Positions 11,324 through 21,800 of a stretch of 64,000 nucleotides of DNA are shown piece by piece. The stretch comes from Seriola aureovittata (lineage: Eukaryota > Chordata > Actinopteri > Carangiformes > Carangidae): positions 11,350,236 through 11,414,235 of the forward strand of contig NC_079380.1 in assembly GCF_021018895.1 (NCBI RefSeq), read 5' to 3'. The position numbers and the translations under genes were made by a program. Each line of letters opens with the position of its first letter. The first letter of the stretch is position 1. Below the pieces are notes generated by a model. It was given only the letters and a program-made list of their open reading frames with translations. It was not told the origin of the DNA and made no database searches.

Positions 11324-12239
11324 GGATGGAAAATATGTTTGCCCTGTTCACACCGATCTGTTTGTGTGGGAGTGCATTAACATCTATGTGGGCTGGAAGG
11401 GAGGCTGAATATGCAAAACAGTTGGAACAAAGGCTAATAACTCTGGAGCTGCTGTGCAAAAAAAAAGATGGTACATTTCCTTGACTTTAGTGGAAGCCAA
11501 ACAGACTTTGTTTGGAGGAGGAACACAGATTTCAGTTTTTCTTTGAGTAGTTGAGAGAGCTTATCGCTGAACCATAGGGAGAGATTGTCAGTCTGTGGCA
11601 AACTGACAGGGGTGAATTTGAAACTACTTAGCCTTCACACTCTTGAATTCCTACTTTTTCAGAAGAGTTCCTGTAGTATAAGTGTATATGAAATGTTTCC
11701 AAAGATGATAGCTGCAACGTTGTCCTTGATAGTTAAAACCCTGATAAAGCTGTACTAAATCCAAGCATCTATCAAGAGAAAAGGACAAATGGAATGAAGG
11801 TGATAGTGCTAATAATTAGAGGGGATTTGAGTGTGTGATACAGGAATTTGAGGGGAAGTATTATTAATTCAAGGGACCAAATTAATTAATTTTAGAGTAA
11901 AAAGAACAAAATTTGGGGAATGAAATAAAGATATATATATATAGAGCACAGATTGATACTTTGACAATTCATAGAAAAGAATTCACCCCAGAGCCTATAA
12001 CTGGCTCCTTTTTTAGAAAACAGTGCATCCTGTCTTTGAATTGTTTGCACTGTCACTTTTGAAATACCTTTTGTTATTACAGAATGAGCTAAAAATATCG
12101 GGGTTATGTTGCGAGAGGCGGCGTGTGTGAATGGGAATCTTTGCGTCTGTGTTCTCATGTTTGCTGGAATACATACAGCTGGGTGTAATAATGTGCAATT
12201 TTGTGTATGTGTGTGTGTGTGTGCCGTCTTTTATTTCAG
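11324..12239. other. Non-coding DNA, nothing recognised
   Basis: Mixed and AT-rich sequence with a short (AT)6 near 11932-11942 and a short TG run near 12206-12222. No coding signal was found. Confidence 0.5.
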
Positions 12240-12381
12240 TAGTGGAAGGTTGCTAGCAGTAAAGGGATTTGAAAAGTGCGATTTTGAACTTCTTCATGTT
12301 AGAAGTCAGTTTGATCAATGTCTGCTGCAGCTCTCACTGGCTTCGGGGCACAGCGAACCACTGATAGATGAATTCCTCAGT
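12240..12381 (+). other. Weak candidate internal exon
   Basis: A pyrimidine-leaning acceptor (TTTTATTTCAG, AG at 12238-12239) is followed by 142 bases open in one frame. A consensus-like donor, GTGAGT, starts at 12382. The peptide reads SGRLLAVKGFEKCDFELLHV and continues with a mixed, protein-like composition. I do not recognise it. The frame also stays open through the intronic TG repeat upstream, so openness alone means little. It could equally be part of a conserved non-coding block. Confidence 0.2.
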
Positions 12382-12599
12382 GTGAGTCCATGGGCTGATG
12401 TGTAGGTGTACAGTGAGGAAGAGGAGAACAAAAGCAAATCAGAGTCTAAAAGTGTGAATGTGTATGTGTGTGCGTGTACTCATGCCATAATATCTACATA
12501 TTATATCTTTTTAGTATGGAAAAAGTGTGGGTGTTGTGTATCTGTGCGCTTCTGTATCCATCTGAGTGTAGTGTTCACTGATTGAATCACATATTCAAA

Positions 12600-12805
12600 G
12601 CCTCTAATTAGTATCGTCTTACTCGTGAGCTCGTAGCGGCTAACAAAGACACCAATGAGTCTCTGGACTTTATCAGCCAGTCCAGCCACGGAGTCGGGCT
12701 GGCAGTCAGGCCTCGGTGCCCAGCCTGGCTCTGGAGCCCAGCAGCCTGCAGAGGAACCCATGTGCATAAAACCTTTTAGAGCTCCAGCAATCCGATTAAG
12801 GCTGC
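12600..12805. promoter_or_regulatory. Candidate conserved non-coding element
   Basis: A complex repeat-free block (TCGTCTTACTCGTGAGCTCG, CAAAGACACCAATGAGTC, TTATCAGCCAGTCCAGCC) immediately before a T27 run. The minus strand stays open here, but the peptide is not recognised. Confidence 0.3.

Positions 12806-12809
<4 letters not shown>

Positions 12810-12836
<27 letters not shown>
12810..12836. repeat. Poly(T) run of 27
   Basis: Homopolymer T27. No retroposed gene body is recognisable next to it. Confidence 0.95.
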
Positions 12837-15600
12837 CTTCTGCAGCACTGTTGATGCTGAGATAAGTGTTCTAGTGGGCTCCTCAGATCAACTCTAAAAG
12901 CACTATTTCATTAAACCAAGAACTCGCATTTCTGAGTGGATCATTTTGGGTTTCTTCATACGTTTTTGAGGAGGTGAGCTGAGAAGCTTGCATACGTGCG
13001 CACACACGTACGTACAGCAGCAGCCATCAAGATGTGAAATAATGATGCGGGATAAAAGGCGGTGAAGCTGCTGAGAGTGAGTGGTGCTTGATGAATAGGC
13101 ACAAAAGAGTTCTTTTTCTTTTTTTTTACACTTTTGATATGCAGAAATAGATGGGAATTATGAGTGTGTGTACGCTTACTCTATGTGTTTATGATTGTGT
13201 GGTTTCTCAAAGACAGGTACAACTTGAAAAGCCTCCATATTTATCTCCAAGTGTTTTGGCAGAGCGTCAGTGGGATGATGGATGATGTCTTCATCGGTGG
13301 CCAATCCTCTGAAGTTGTGGTTTGAGCGCTGGACTGAAAAACAAGATTACATTTAATGGACATTCACTCCCATCCAGAATTAACTGCAGGCTAAACACAT
13401 ACAGCTGCGCATAACATGGCGCCAAACCAACCAAATCAGTGTCCAGTGTTTAAAGAAAAGGCTGAAAAACACACACGTATATAAAATAGCTTACAATTTA
13501 GTGTGTAGTGAATGGGGTGTTGAATGTACTGATCTGCCAGCTGAATGGAATAAAATGTATTTATTCATTAAATGGGAGGTTTAAAAGAAATATTCATGCA
13601 GTTTTATGCAGGAACTTAGTTAAATACAGAATTTTTCTGGGAAAATTGTGATCTTGTTTTGAGCTGAAGTGGAAAAAAAAAATACAAAATATACAAAAAT
13701 ATTAACTTGCTCTTTAAAGGAGCCATTTTTCTTTTTATGTTAAGACAGAAGGGAAATTTTTTTTTTTTATAATGTAAGTTCTAATGAAATTAAAAAAAAC
13801 AAACAAACACATTTAGCCATTAGTAGATAAAAATATCCGTTTCTGAGAAGTTTGACAGGAGCATCTTGAAAAACCATGACAAGGTGTTTTAGTGACAGAA
13901 AAGCCCTAATCATGTATCACATTTGGAAAATGTAAACATCTTTAATATACTAATAATAATTTAGTAAGCTCATGCCTCCTTCCTTATTTTCCAGGTGTTA
14001 ACTGTCACTATACATCACTGCTGCTTTGAATGTGTGTGAGAATGAGGATTGACTTATAATGTCATAAGGTTACAAGCCAGTTAAGAAACTAAATGGGTAT
14101 GCAAAGCCAGTGGCAGCTCCCTATCTCCATCAGAGGGTGACCTTTAGCATGGCCTGTTCCTGTATAGTTTTCCTCAGGGTGCTAGGATGTGGGCAGAGCT
14201 TGGCTATATACAGTAGGAGTCCTCAGTAGGATCAATAGCTCTCTCTAAAGCTGTTCCCAGACACACCTGCAGTACCTGGGGTGGCCTTTGTGACACAGAG
14301 ATAAAGAGAAAACACTCCCCGGGCTGTTAGTGTCTATAACCATCTCCTCCTGTCTCAGCTTTCCATCCTCCTCCTCTTCATCCCGCACAGAGGAAGATGG
14401 ATAAATCAAACTTGCATGACAGAGGGAGAAATATTGTTAATATTTTCATGATCCACAACAATACTGTCTTAACTTAACCTTTGCTTAAAGGCGAGGGGGG
14501 AAAAAAAATCCCCCCATCCATCCACACCGGGCTCTGCTGAGACAGCTGAAAGAGCTGGAGGGCGGGGTCCATGTATATTTACTAACTCTCCGTTTCATCC
14601 ATCAAAAGACACAGCATGTTGGCTCCACCTGTCTGTCAGTGTCCTCTCACATTCCCCGGCCACTTCCTCTCCCCCAGCAACTCCATGGTCTTCTGTACTT
14701 GATATGTGCATGTTTAAGGAGAGCACTTTCCTCTTTCTCTTCCCCGACTCTTTTCTGTCTTTGGTCTTTTGTTGCTGACTCCAATCTTTGTTGCCCTTTT
14801 CCTTCTTTTTCATCCCCTTCTTTCTTGTCCAATTCCTGTATGCATTTCCCCCAATGCTTCTGGAACAGTGGTTGTGTGTAGTATGAGTGTGCTGTCCAAG
14901 CAGGTTAGAGAGGGTAATTTGAGCCTCTGAGGGTGCTGTGGGGCTTGGATCTAGTTTTGGAAGGTGTGCTGAAAGTCAGCAATCCGACACAGATCACACC
15001 AAAGTCACACAGATCTGTAAGATGTGTATAATCCTGGTGGGAAGAGGGTAAGTGTAAATGAGTTAAGGAGAGAGTGCAGAGAAAGGAGTGATTGTAGTTT
15101 TATCCACCCAGACAGAGTCGACAGGGATGTCACTTTCCACCGAGGGCCATGTTAGCCTTTGAGCTCAAGTCCATTTACACCTGACACACAAGGAGAGCAA
15201 GTTTTCTGCCTGAATCCACATGTGTGCAGGATAAAAGGGCATGTTCTTTGTGCTGTGTGTGCATGTGTGTGCAGTGTAAGCATATTTAGAAAAATTCTTC
15301 TTGCTGTTTTTAAATGTGTTTGAAGAGAGAATAGTTAGTCTCAGCTAAGAGCTTAGTTTCGACCGAACAATTGACACATACTCAATCGAACAACACACGA
15401 ATACACTCAGAAAGAAAGAGAGTTGGAGTTGGAGTTGGAGTTTGAGTGGAGTAGACAAGCGTCTGGTATAGAAGCAGTTTTAATATGTTAGCCTGTCTCC
15501 CTGCTGGCCTCCCCTCCCCTTTTCAGGGACGGCACTAATGCCATTAAGTGTGGGACAGATCTGTTCCATGTCTGCAGGCCTGCCAGTCTACTGGTCTGCC
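12837..15600. other. Non-coding DNA, no gene seen
   Basis: AT-rich through about 14000 with several A and T runs, then mixed. It holds an interrupted CACACGTACGTACAG patch near 13000 and a G6-A8-T-C6 hairpin-prone tract at 14495-14515. A pyrimidine-rich stretch lies at 14630-14850, and a short GGAGTT hexamer repeat at 15421-15443. No exon is supported. Confidence 0.5.
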
Positions 15601-15819
15601 CCGAGACCACTCTCCATCTAATCCTATCCTCTCTCTCCCTCTATCCTCCGCCTCCCCTCCACGCCAGAGACAGGAAGAGGCGGCTGGGAGAAAAATCTAA
15701 TAAATAAATGAGAGGATGCAAGAGGAAAAAAATATATAAATTAAGTTCTCCGTTCTCGTAAATCATGTTGCCAACTTCCAGTAGACAGGAGGGCGGAGCT
15801 TAGGGGAGAGCGAGAGAGG

Positions 15820-15925
15820 GACACCATAGGAGCAGAAGAGGGAGGGAGAGGCAGAGAGCGAGAGAGAGAAAGCGAGGGAGAGGGAGATATTGTGAGAGGG
15901 AGAGAAAGAGGGAGAGAGTGCGGGA
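15820..15925. repeat. Polypurine (GA/GGGA) tract
   Basis: Interrupted GA- and GGGA-rich sequence on the + strand (GAGAGAGAAAGCGAGGGAGA). Purine-rich sequence extends more weakly to about 16115, where G13 occurs at 16102-16114. Confidence 0.85.
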
Positions 15926-16114
15926 AGCGTTTCTGTTCCACCCTCAACCTAGGCTCGGCTCTGGAGACTCAGCGGCGAGGTGTTTTTAATTGATTTTTGA
16001 TTAGATAGACACGAGGAGGGGGGGTTGTCCATTAGCATGAGGGGAATGAACCTCTGAGAGGAAGTGAGTGAGGGAGGTAGGTACAGTAAAGGAGAGAGAG
16101 CGGGGGGGGGGGGG

Positions 16115-16859
16115 AGACTGAGAAAAGAATTATCAGAGACACAAGATGCTGTGATGTGAATGACAAGTAAATATATGCATATGTATATTTGATATGCACC
16201 AAACATTTTTCTTTAACTGATTTGCAGCTTAATTGACTAAATTATACACTATTACACACTGGTTTAAGGTTTTTACCGATAAAGGAACATTTTCTTTTAC
16301 ACAGAGACTCACAGAGTCTCATGTCTAGTCACAGACCAGACTTTACTCCAGGATTGTCCTGAAACTTGTGAAAATGAATTTCTCTTGGGCCTCTCCTGCT
16401 CAGAGATGTCCTCACAACAAGGCAGACACACATTTTGATCGGCTCTTTGATTGATGTTCACATAGAATACATTATCTAACCCAGTCAATGGCAACACCCA
16501 CCTATTTCGCTACATCTAAATAACCAGTGAGGAAAAGGTGGATATTTAAGTTCACGTTCAAGAGGAAGGCTCCGTGACTCCTGGTGTCTGAAAGCTTCAT
16601 ATATAGAATTACATTAAACGTGTTGATCCAGAGTGGAATTGACAGGTAGTGAGTCTGTAAGTCCAGCTAACCATGCTATCATTTCTCCAGCTGTAAGAGT
16701 CGGATCTGAGTCATCATATAACAGGAGGATCCTTGGGGAACATGCGATTGTCTTAGCAATTATATCGGATAGTAAGACGCCAACTTGCCAAAAAAAAAAG
16801 AAAAAGCGGACAGTTCAAAATTAGTTTTTAATGGCCTATTGTTAATAAACACCAGGAGA
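16115..16859. other. Non-coding DNA, probably partly hAT-transposon debris
   Basis: It includes a perfect 7-3-7 inverted repeat, GAGACTC-ACA-GAGTCTC, at 16304-16320. The segment after about 16630 adjoins the hAT relic on the side where the rest of its transposase should lie, but stops and shifts make it unreadable. Confidence 0.4.
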
Positions 16860-16865
16860 AAAGTA

Positions 16866-17108
16866 TTATGCTACTGCGTGGGCTTTGTCCTTGTACCATT
16901 TGCATGGGTTGTCATATGGTGTTGTTGCTGAGCGCCTCTCCATTGTGGACTGACTGTGGGTTGTTTCTTGAGATGTAGCAGGTGTTGGTCGCGACTGACA
17001 AGGTGTTACATAATGCAAAGGTGATGAAGGTGATAAATAATTTTGTTGTTTTGCCACTCATGATTGAGACAGTTTTGCTACACAGTTTACACACAATGGT
17101 GTTTGGAT
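16866..17108 (-). pseudogene. Decayed hAT-type transposase, BED zinc finger and start of catalytic region
   Basis: On the minus strand, PNTIVCKLCSKTVSIMSGKT followed by TKLF matches the first half of a BED zinc finger (C-x2-C, then about GxTTxLFxHL). The His half survives only in another frame as HLHHLCIM. A third frame then reads TMERRSATTPYDNPCKW and YKDKAHAVA up to a stop near 16866. That matches the 'TPYDK.SKRYKEITDAVxYYI' block that follows the BED domain in many hAT transposases. Two frame changes and an early stop make it a pseudogene. The rest of the protein (toward lower coordinates) is not recognisable. Confidence 0.6.
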
Positions 17109-17120
17109 ATCATGAGGGCT

Positions 17121-17548
17121 TAAAGGAGATATTTGTAAGTTTTGCTATTCCTACATAGCCAACGTTAACATTAACAGTTTAGTTGGTTTAGTTACCAGTC
17201 TAGAAGAAACTATGGGACATCAAACTTCATTCCTTTACTCACCAACAGCTGTTTCCAGTGGTGGAAAGCAACGCCGATGTTAACTCCTGTTTATGTCACA
17301 TCTTTTCTGCTGCTGAAGTTAGCACGCTAACCAGCTGACCCCAGCCCGTCTCGTCACTTTCTGATAGCGACTCACGGTAGCCTCCAATCTGCCCTGAAGA
17401 CGTAGCGCTGCTCAGAGGATGTATTATAACTTCTTGTCTTGTAAACGCAACGATGGCTGAAGCTCTTGTTGAGTGACAGTCACAACCACCCGCTTCCTGC
17501 AAGAAACCACATTTGGTGACAAAGAAAACTTATGAATAGCCCCTTTCA
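17121..17548. mobile_element. MITE with imperfect terminal inverted repeats, nested in the hAT relic
   Basis: The left end reads AAAGGAGATATTTGTAAGTT and the reverse complement of the right end reads AAAGGGGCTATTCATAAGTT. They match at 15 of the first 20 positions and continue TTTGC.../TTTCT.... The interior (about 428 bases) has no ORF, and its text (CATAGCCAACGTTAACATTA) resembles a common teleost repeat as I remember it. It separates the hAT start codon region from its BED finger, so it inserted later. No clean target-site duplication was seen, so its superfamily is open. Confidence 0.6.
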
Positions 17549-17566
17549 ATAAACCAAAAAACTGCC

Positions 17567-17608
17567 CTAACAAACAATTTCCTTACCGTCTTCAGCGCCT
17601 GCACACAT
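17567..17608 (-). pseudogene. N-terminal remnant of the hAT transposase
   Basis: On the minus strand the ATG at 17608-17606 opens MCAGAEDGKEIVC followed by a stop at 17569-17567. A short acidic start of this sort, ending in KEIV, is typical of hAT proteins just ahead of the BED finger. The frame is separated from the BED segment at 17108 by the MITE. Joining them is inference from order, strand and spacing. Confidence 0.35.
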
Positions 17609-18953
17609 TTTTTCACTCCACACGCTTTTGTTGTTAGTGCAACTGAACAACAACACACCTGTTAAATGATTGGCTGGTTGTCACTCATAGCACACTCTGT
17701 TATTAAGGGTTATGATAAGCTGTGTTTATGAGCCAGGGAAGGAGAAAGCTTGGCGTTTAGAAACACATTCTTACTCATATGAAAAAAAAGAATTTATACA
17801 CAACAAAAACTCACCCATCCTGAATTCAAACCTTAACATTTGCTTGTTAAGCTATGACCAGTGTCTAATGTTAGCCTTTGGTCAAAGGTCAGCCTTTGGA
17901 AAACTCCTTTTTGGTGGTTTGGTAGTTGCCTCTCTCCATATTCATTTTCAGTGGCAGAGATTGCATTCAGATGACCTTAACGTGCATGAGAGATTCATAA
18001 AAAATGATGCAATCCAGCCACACAGTGGCCTCACTGTTTACTGTTCTGTATCAGAGCTGTATTAAGTTACTGTTAATGCATACCAAACATTTCCTACTGC
18101 TGCTACCCTTTGAAAGCATTCAGCTGGTGAAACACACAGTAGCTTTTATTGCAAAGCAGTCACAGGACATGCTATGTAGCCTATTTGTCACTGCGGCAGT
18201 TCATCCAAAAATGTCTGCAAAACAAGACAATATTTCTCGTCTGCGGATCATTTGTACTTTTTGAAATGTCAGAGCAAGAAGGAGCCGCCTTCTTGATCAC
18301 TTCCAACTCCTCAGATGACCAACTCCTTGTCATGCACTGCTGTTGTGTGGAGAACTACTCGTACCATGTGCACTGTAAAATCAGTTTCCAATTGCAATTA
18401 CTTTTGACCCACTTCTTTATTAAGAGAATGTGAGTTTGTTTGGCTGTGCTAGAAACAATAACATTTCTGACAAAGGAAGTTCTTGCTGTAGTTTTAAAAG
18501 ACATTTGCTAATATCACCATGGGTGTCACTAAATTCATTAAAATCAAGAATTACAACTTTAAATGCAGGATCAACCATCAGTAGTAAAATGGTATAAAAC
18601 AGAGCCTAATTGTGTGGTGACAAAGTGAATCATCATCAATAATGATCTTAATTATCTGTAATCTGTACTCTAACTTGCACATGTTCATTGGAAGTGACCA
18701 GACACTTTTCTGGAGTAAACTGTGAGAGCTACAATTGTGCAGACAGAGATCATAAAGAGAGTGTCTCCTGCTATCTTGTGGTTAGCCCTCCCTCAGTCTC
18801 AGCATAGTTATTTGCTGTTATTTGGAGAGTGAATGGCGTTATTCCTGCTCGCCTAAATGAAACAGTGACAGTTCCACAGTTCCAATAAACTGCTCCAAAC
18901 ATGTTTGGTGTGATCACACTCTTAAGTGTCTCCTCATGTCGACTACAATCGAT

Positions 18954-18955
<2 letters not shown>
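17609..18955. other. Non-coding DNA, no gene seen
   Basis: AT-rich mixed sequence. It contains a perfect 8-base inverted repeat, CAAGAAGG-AGCCG-CCTTCTTG, at 18275-18295. Some open frames cross 17712-18433, but none has recognisable motifs. Confidence 0.45.

Positions 18956-18985
<30 letters not shown>
18956..18985. repeat. Poly(A) run of 30
   Basis: Homopolymer A30. No SINE or LINE body is recognisable on its 5' side. Confidence 0.95.
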
Positions 18986-18988
<3 letters not shown>

Positions 18989-19851
18989 CTGCCTCGGCCT
19001 CTTCTATCCGAGAAGGTGCTGAAGCTAAAATCTGGTCACAACATTTCCTGCAAATGAGTACAAATGTGTAGACACGTGTTGCCTTGCCTTTGTTAACCTA
19101 TGATTAGTTCATAGATCATGTTTGCACTTTTGGACCCATTTATTTCAGTATGTTTCTTACTTTCACAAACCTAAATTAATGCACATTTGTAGATTTTAAT
19201 TGATGACGATGCATCATTTTACTAGTTTGTCTTCTGTAGATGCTCTTGCAGTGGGAACCAAAATTAATGTTATCTATTAACTGGAAACTTTTCTTAGGTC
19301 AACACAGGGAGAATCTTTTTTTCTTCAGGATTAGTATGATAATGTCATTATAATTAATTATCAGTTTTTACTAAGGTGTCACTACGGCTGATGTCAAATG
19401 ACACAGTTTCCCCTCAGTGATCTGTAAGTAATTTGAGCCCACCTACGCAGACATGCATGCAAACCTGCACTAATGTGATGAAAACAGAGGGGAATTTACT
19501 GCAATTACAATAAATCCCATATAGGATAGCTGTGCTGCCATAACGAAAAAAATGAACAATCCTCACACAGAAAAAGGCACTGACAAATGACCTCTCACAT
19601 ATTGATTGCTGTTCACCCACAGCCTCACGCACAGGATAATAACAACCAACAGCGAGCACAGTAGCGTTGATATTTGGTTTTTGTTTTTTCGTTTTTTGTC
19701 CTCAGGTTTAGTTTTAATGGCTGAGTGAACCAAGGAGAGAAACACAACACGGTATTCTCCAACCATAAATTAGATTTGCACCTCCAGCAAACTTTCACTT
19801 TGCTACTTGGTAACTTGTCTCAGTTCTCATAAGTTTTCTAGTCTCCAGACG
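18986..19851. other. Non-coding DNA, nothing recognised
   Basis: AT-rich sequence without recognised repeats or exons. Confidence 0.5.
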
Positions 19852-19884
19852 CCCCCCCAACCCCCACCCCAACCCCCCCACCCC
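19852..19884 (-). repeat. C-rich tract, G-quadruplex-capable on minus strand
   Basis: C runs of 7, 5, 4, 7 and 4 are separated by A or AA (19852-58, 61-65, 67-70, 73-79, 81-84). On the minus strand these give five G runs with 1-2 base loops, a strong canonical G4 pattern. The + strand could form an i-motif. Confidence 0.85.
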
Positions 19885-19979
19885 ACCAACTCTCATCCTT
19901 CTGGTCAGTGAAACCGGTCCCAGCTGCACTTAAACAGAAACCCAGAGCTGCGGACGTAGACACATTCACACACTCCCAC

Positions 19980-20365
19980 TCCCTCACCGATTCCCTCTGA
20001 GGCACATAGGGTTAGAGTAATATCCAAAGTGCAGGTGGGACCTCGCTTTTCGTAGTGAGGCTGAACAAAGCAGGGCGAGAGCATGAGCCAAGTAATGGAG
20101 TGATGATCGCTGCAGAGATTGAACAATCAAAATGGGGAGGCCGGTGGTGGGGGCATTCATGGACTTAGGGAACTTGCACACTAATTGTATCTTATGACTA
20201 ATTGGTAAATTAGTGAAACCTATTTCAAGGCACCAGGCTTAGCTTTGGGGGACACCCACAGCTCATTATAGACTCATATTCTGGGCAGAGGAGGAGAAAA
20301 ATAAAGGAAATTATACAATTGCTCAGGTGAGAATGGCAATTAAGCAAGTGCTTAAGAAGAGGAGG
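19980..20365. promoter_or_regulatory. Candidate conserved non-coding element
   Basis: A long repeat-free block with many AT homeodomain-like cores: CACTAATTGTATC, GACTAATTGG, TAAATTAGTG, CTCATTATAG, TTATACAATTG, GGCAATTAAGC. The density of TAATT cores over about 200 bases is well above that of neighbouring DNA. Function is inferred from texture. Confidence 0.4.
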
Positions 20366-20478
20366 AAATGAAGCCTCATACACGCATAATTTACTATACT
20401 CTCCTGTGTCTGGCTTTAAATCACCCCCGATCCTGGGCATGTATTTATGGTGGCACAGAAGAGGGAACAAGTAGCGTA

Positions 20479-20580
20479 TGTGTTTTTTTTTTTGTATGTA
20501 TGTGTGTTTGTTTGTGTGTATGTGGGCATGAGTATGTTTTCATATGGTGTATGGATGTAAATATGTATATTTATGCATAA
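20479..20580. repeat. T11 run plus degenerate TG/TATG tract
   Basis: A T run leads into GTATGTATGTGTGTTTG-type imperfect repeats ending near 20580. Confidence 0.7.
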
Positions 20581-20584
20581 TAAC

Positions 20585-20890
20585 TCAGGTTGATGTGATT
20601 GCGCTGCAAGTTTTAATCAATTACTTAAATGCAAATTAGTGAATTATTTAATAACGTAACTGCAAGGTCCATAAACAGGGAGTCTGCTCACCCAGTGAAA
20701 CCATTATAAAGCTTCCCATGACAGCAATTTTGCATATTGATGTTATGATTTTGAACGGTTTAGGCCTGATTCTCTGAAGAAGCATTTCGCCTCAGTAGGT
20801 GCTTCGATGTCATCAATGAGCAGTGAGTCCTGCTGGATTTAAGGTTGGAAGAGGCCAACTTTGTAGAGAGAGATACACTGCCTATTGTAA
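20585..20890. promoter_or_regulatory. Candidate conserved enhancer with POU, homeodomain and forkhead motifs
   Basis: Within 70 bases there are TAATCAATTA (20614-20623), a perfect octamer ATGCAAAT running into TAG (20629-20639), ATTATTTAATAA and a forkhead-type TAAACA (20672-20677). A second octamer-like TTTGCATA lies near 20729. The sequence is complex and repeat-free to about 20890. Of the AT-rich blocks in the left half this one is the most enhancer-like. No gene can be assigned as its target. Confidence 0.45.
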
Positions 20891-21600
20891 TTCAATGGAG
20901 ATGTGGCCATATTTTTAGATTCAGGCCAGTTGGCTTTAGTGGAAATAAAGCTAATTTAGACATGAAATCTCAACAAAACATTCTGAGTCCATGAAAACAG
21001 ATGGCGTCACAGATTAGAGCAGGGTTCTCTGGTTTCCCATCTTTGAGAGTTAGCTGCTCGTTTTCTCAAATATTGATTTAACTGTCAAAGAGCACACAAA
21101 TTACACAGCAAATTTTGTTTAAGGTTAGATTTTCACTGCTCCGGAGTGTACTTCTACTGAGAAAACTATGAGCCAAGTAATATCCAAAAATACATGCAGT
21201 TCAGCTACTGGGAAGTCAAAGATAGAACTGTTAGGAAGCAGATGGAGAAATCGTAAGGCAAGATACCGTGTAACTGAATCTTCTACATTTTTTTCCGTCT
21301 TGAATATAAAAGCGCACGTTTCACACAATCACAGAGTATGTCTTCAGAAGCTGTAGAGTTGAGACAAAGAGTTGTTCTGGATGAATTCTTTCCCTTCAGT
21401 CCTGCTCCTTTCATCCCTTCCCCTCCACAGCATCCCCTTAACACACCATCACTGAATGCTGAGGATTTCTTAACCTGGCCCGGCCTCCTCTTATGCTTTC
21501 TCTTCATCACCATTTGGAGGACATTTAGGATATTTCCACAAGGACACCATCGATCCGTCCAAAACTCACTCACCCACCCTCCCTAACCAATTTGCCAGCA
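20891..21600. other. Non-coding DNA, nothing recognised
   Basis: Mixed sequence with a pyrimidine-rich stretch at 21380-21590. No exon, repeat family or RNA is supported. Confidence 0.5.
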
Positions 21601-21604
21601 GTAA

Positions 21605-21800
21605 AACTAATATTGTCTTTAATCAGATGCAATTAGGCCTGCAAGTTAAGATCTCCTCCCAATTAAAACTCATTAGGCCCATAATGTCATTATGGGAGTC
21701 TTGAGTAACTACTGCTTGCATAGGCGGCCCTTTCGACACAAACAACAGTGCAAGTCGTCAGCTGTGGCCCACATGAGCTGTTTCTTACAGGGTAGTGCAG
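21605..21800. promoter_or_regulatory. Candidate conserved non-coding element
   Basis: Dense AT cores (TTTAATCAGATGC, CAATTAGG, CCAATTAAAACTCATTAGG, ATAATGTCATTATGG) are followed by GC-balanced unique sequence. ATAATG-TCATTAT at 21680-21693 is a near-perfect inverted pair. Confidence 0.4.
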
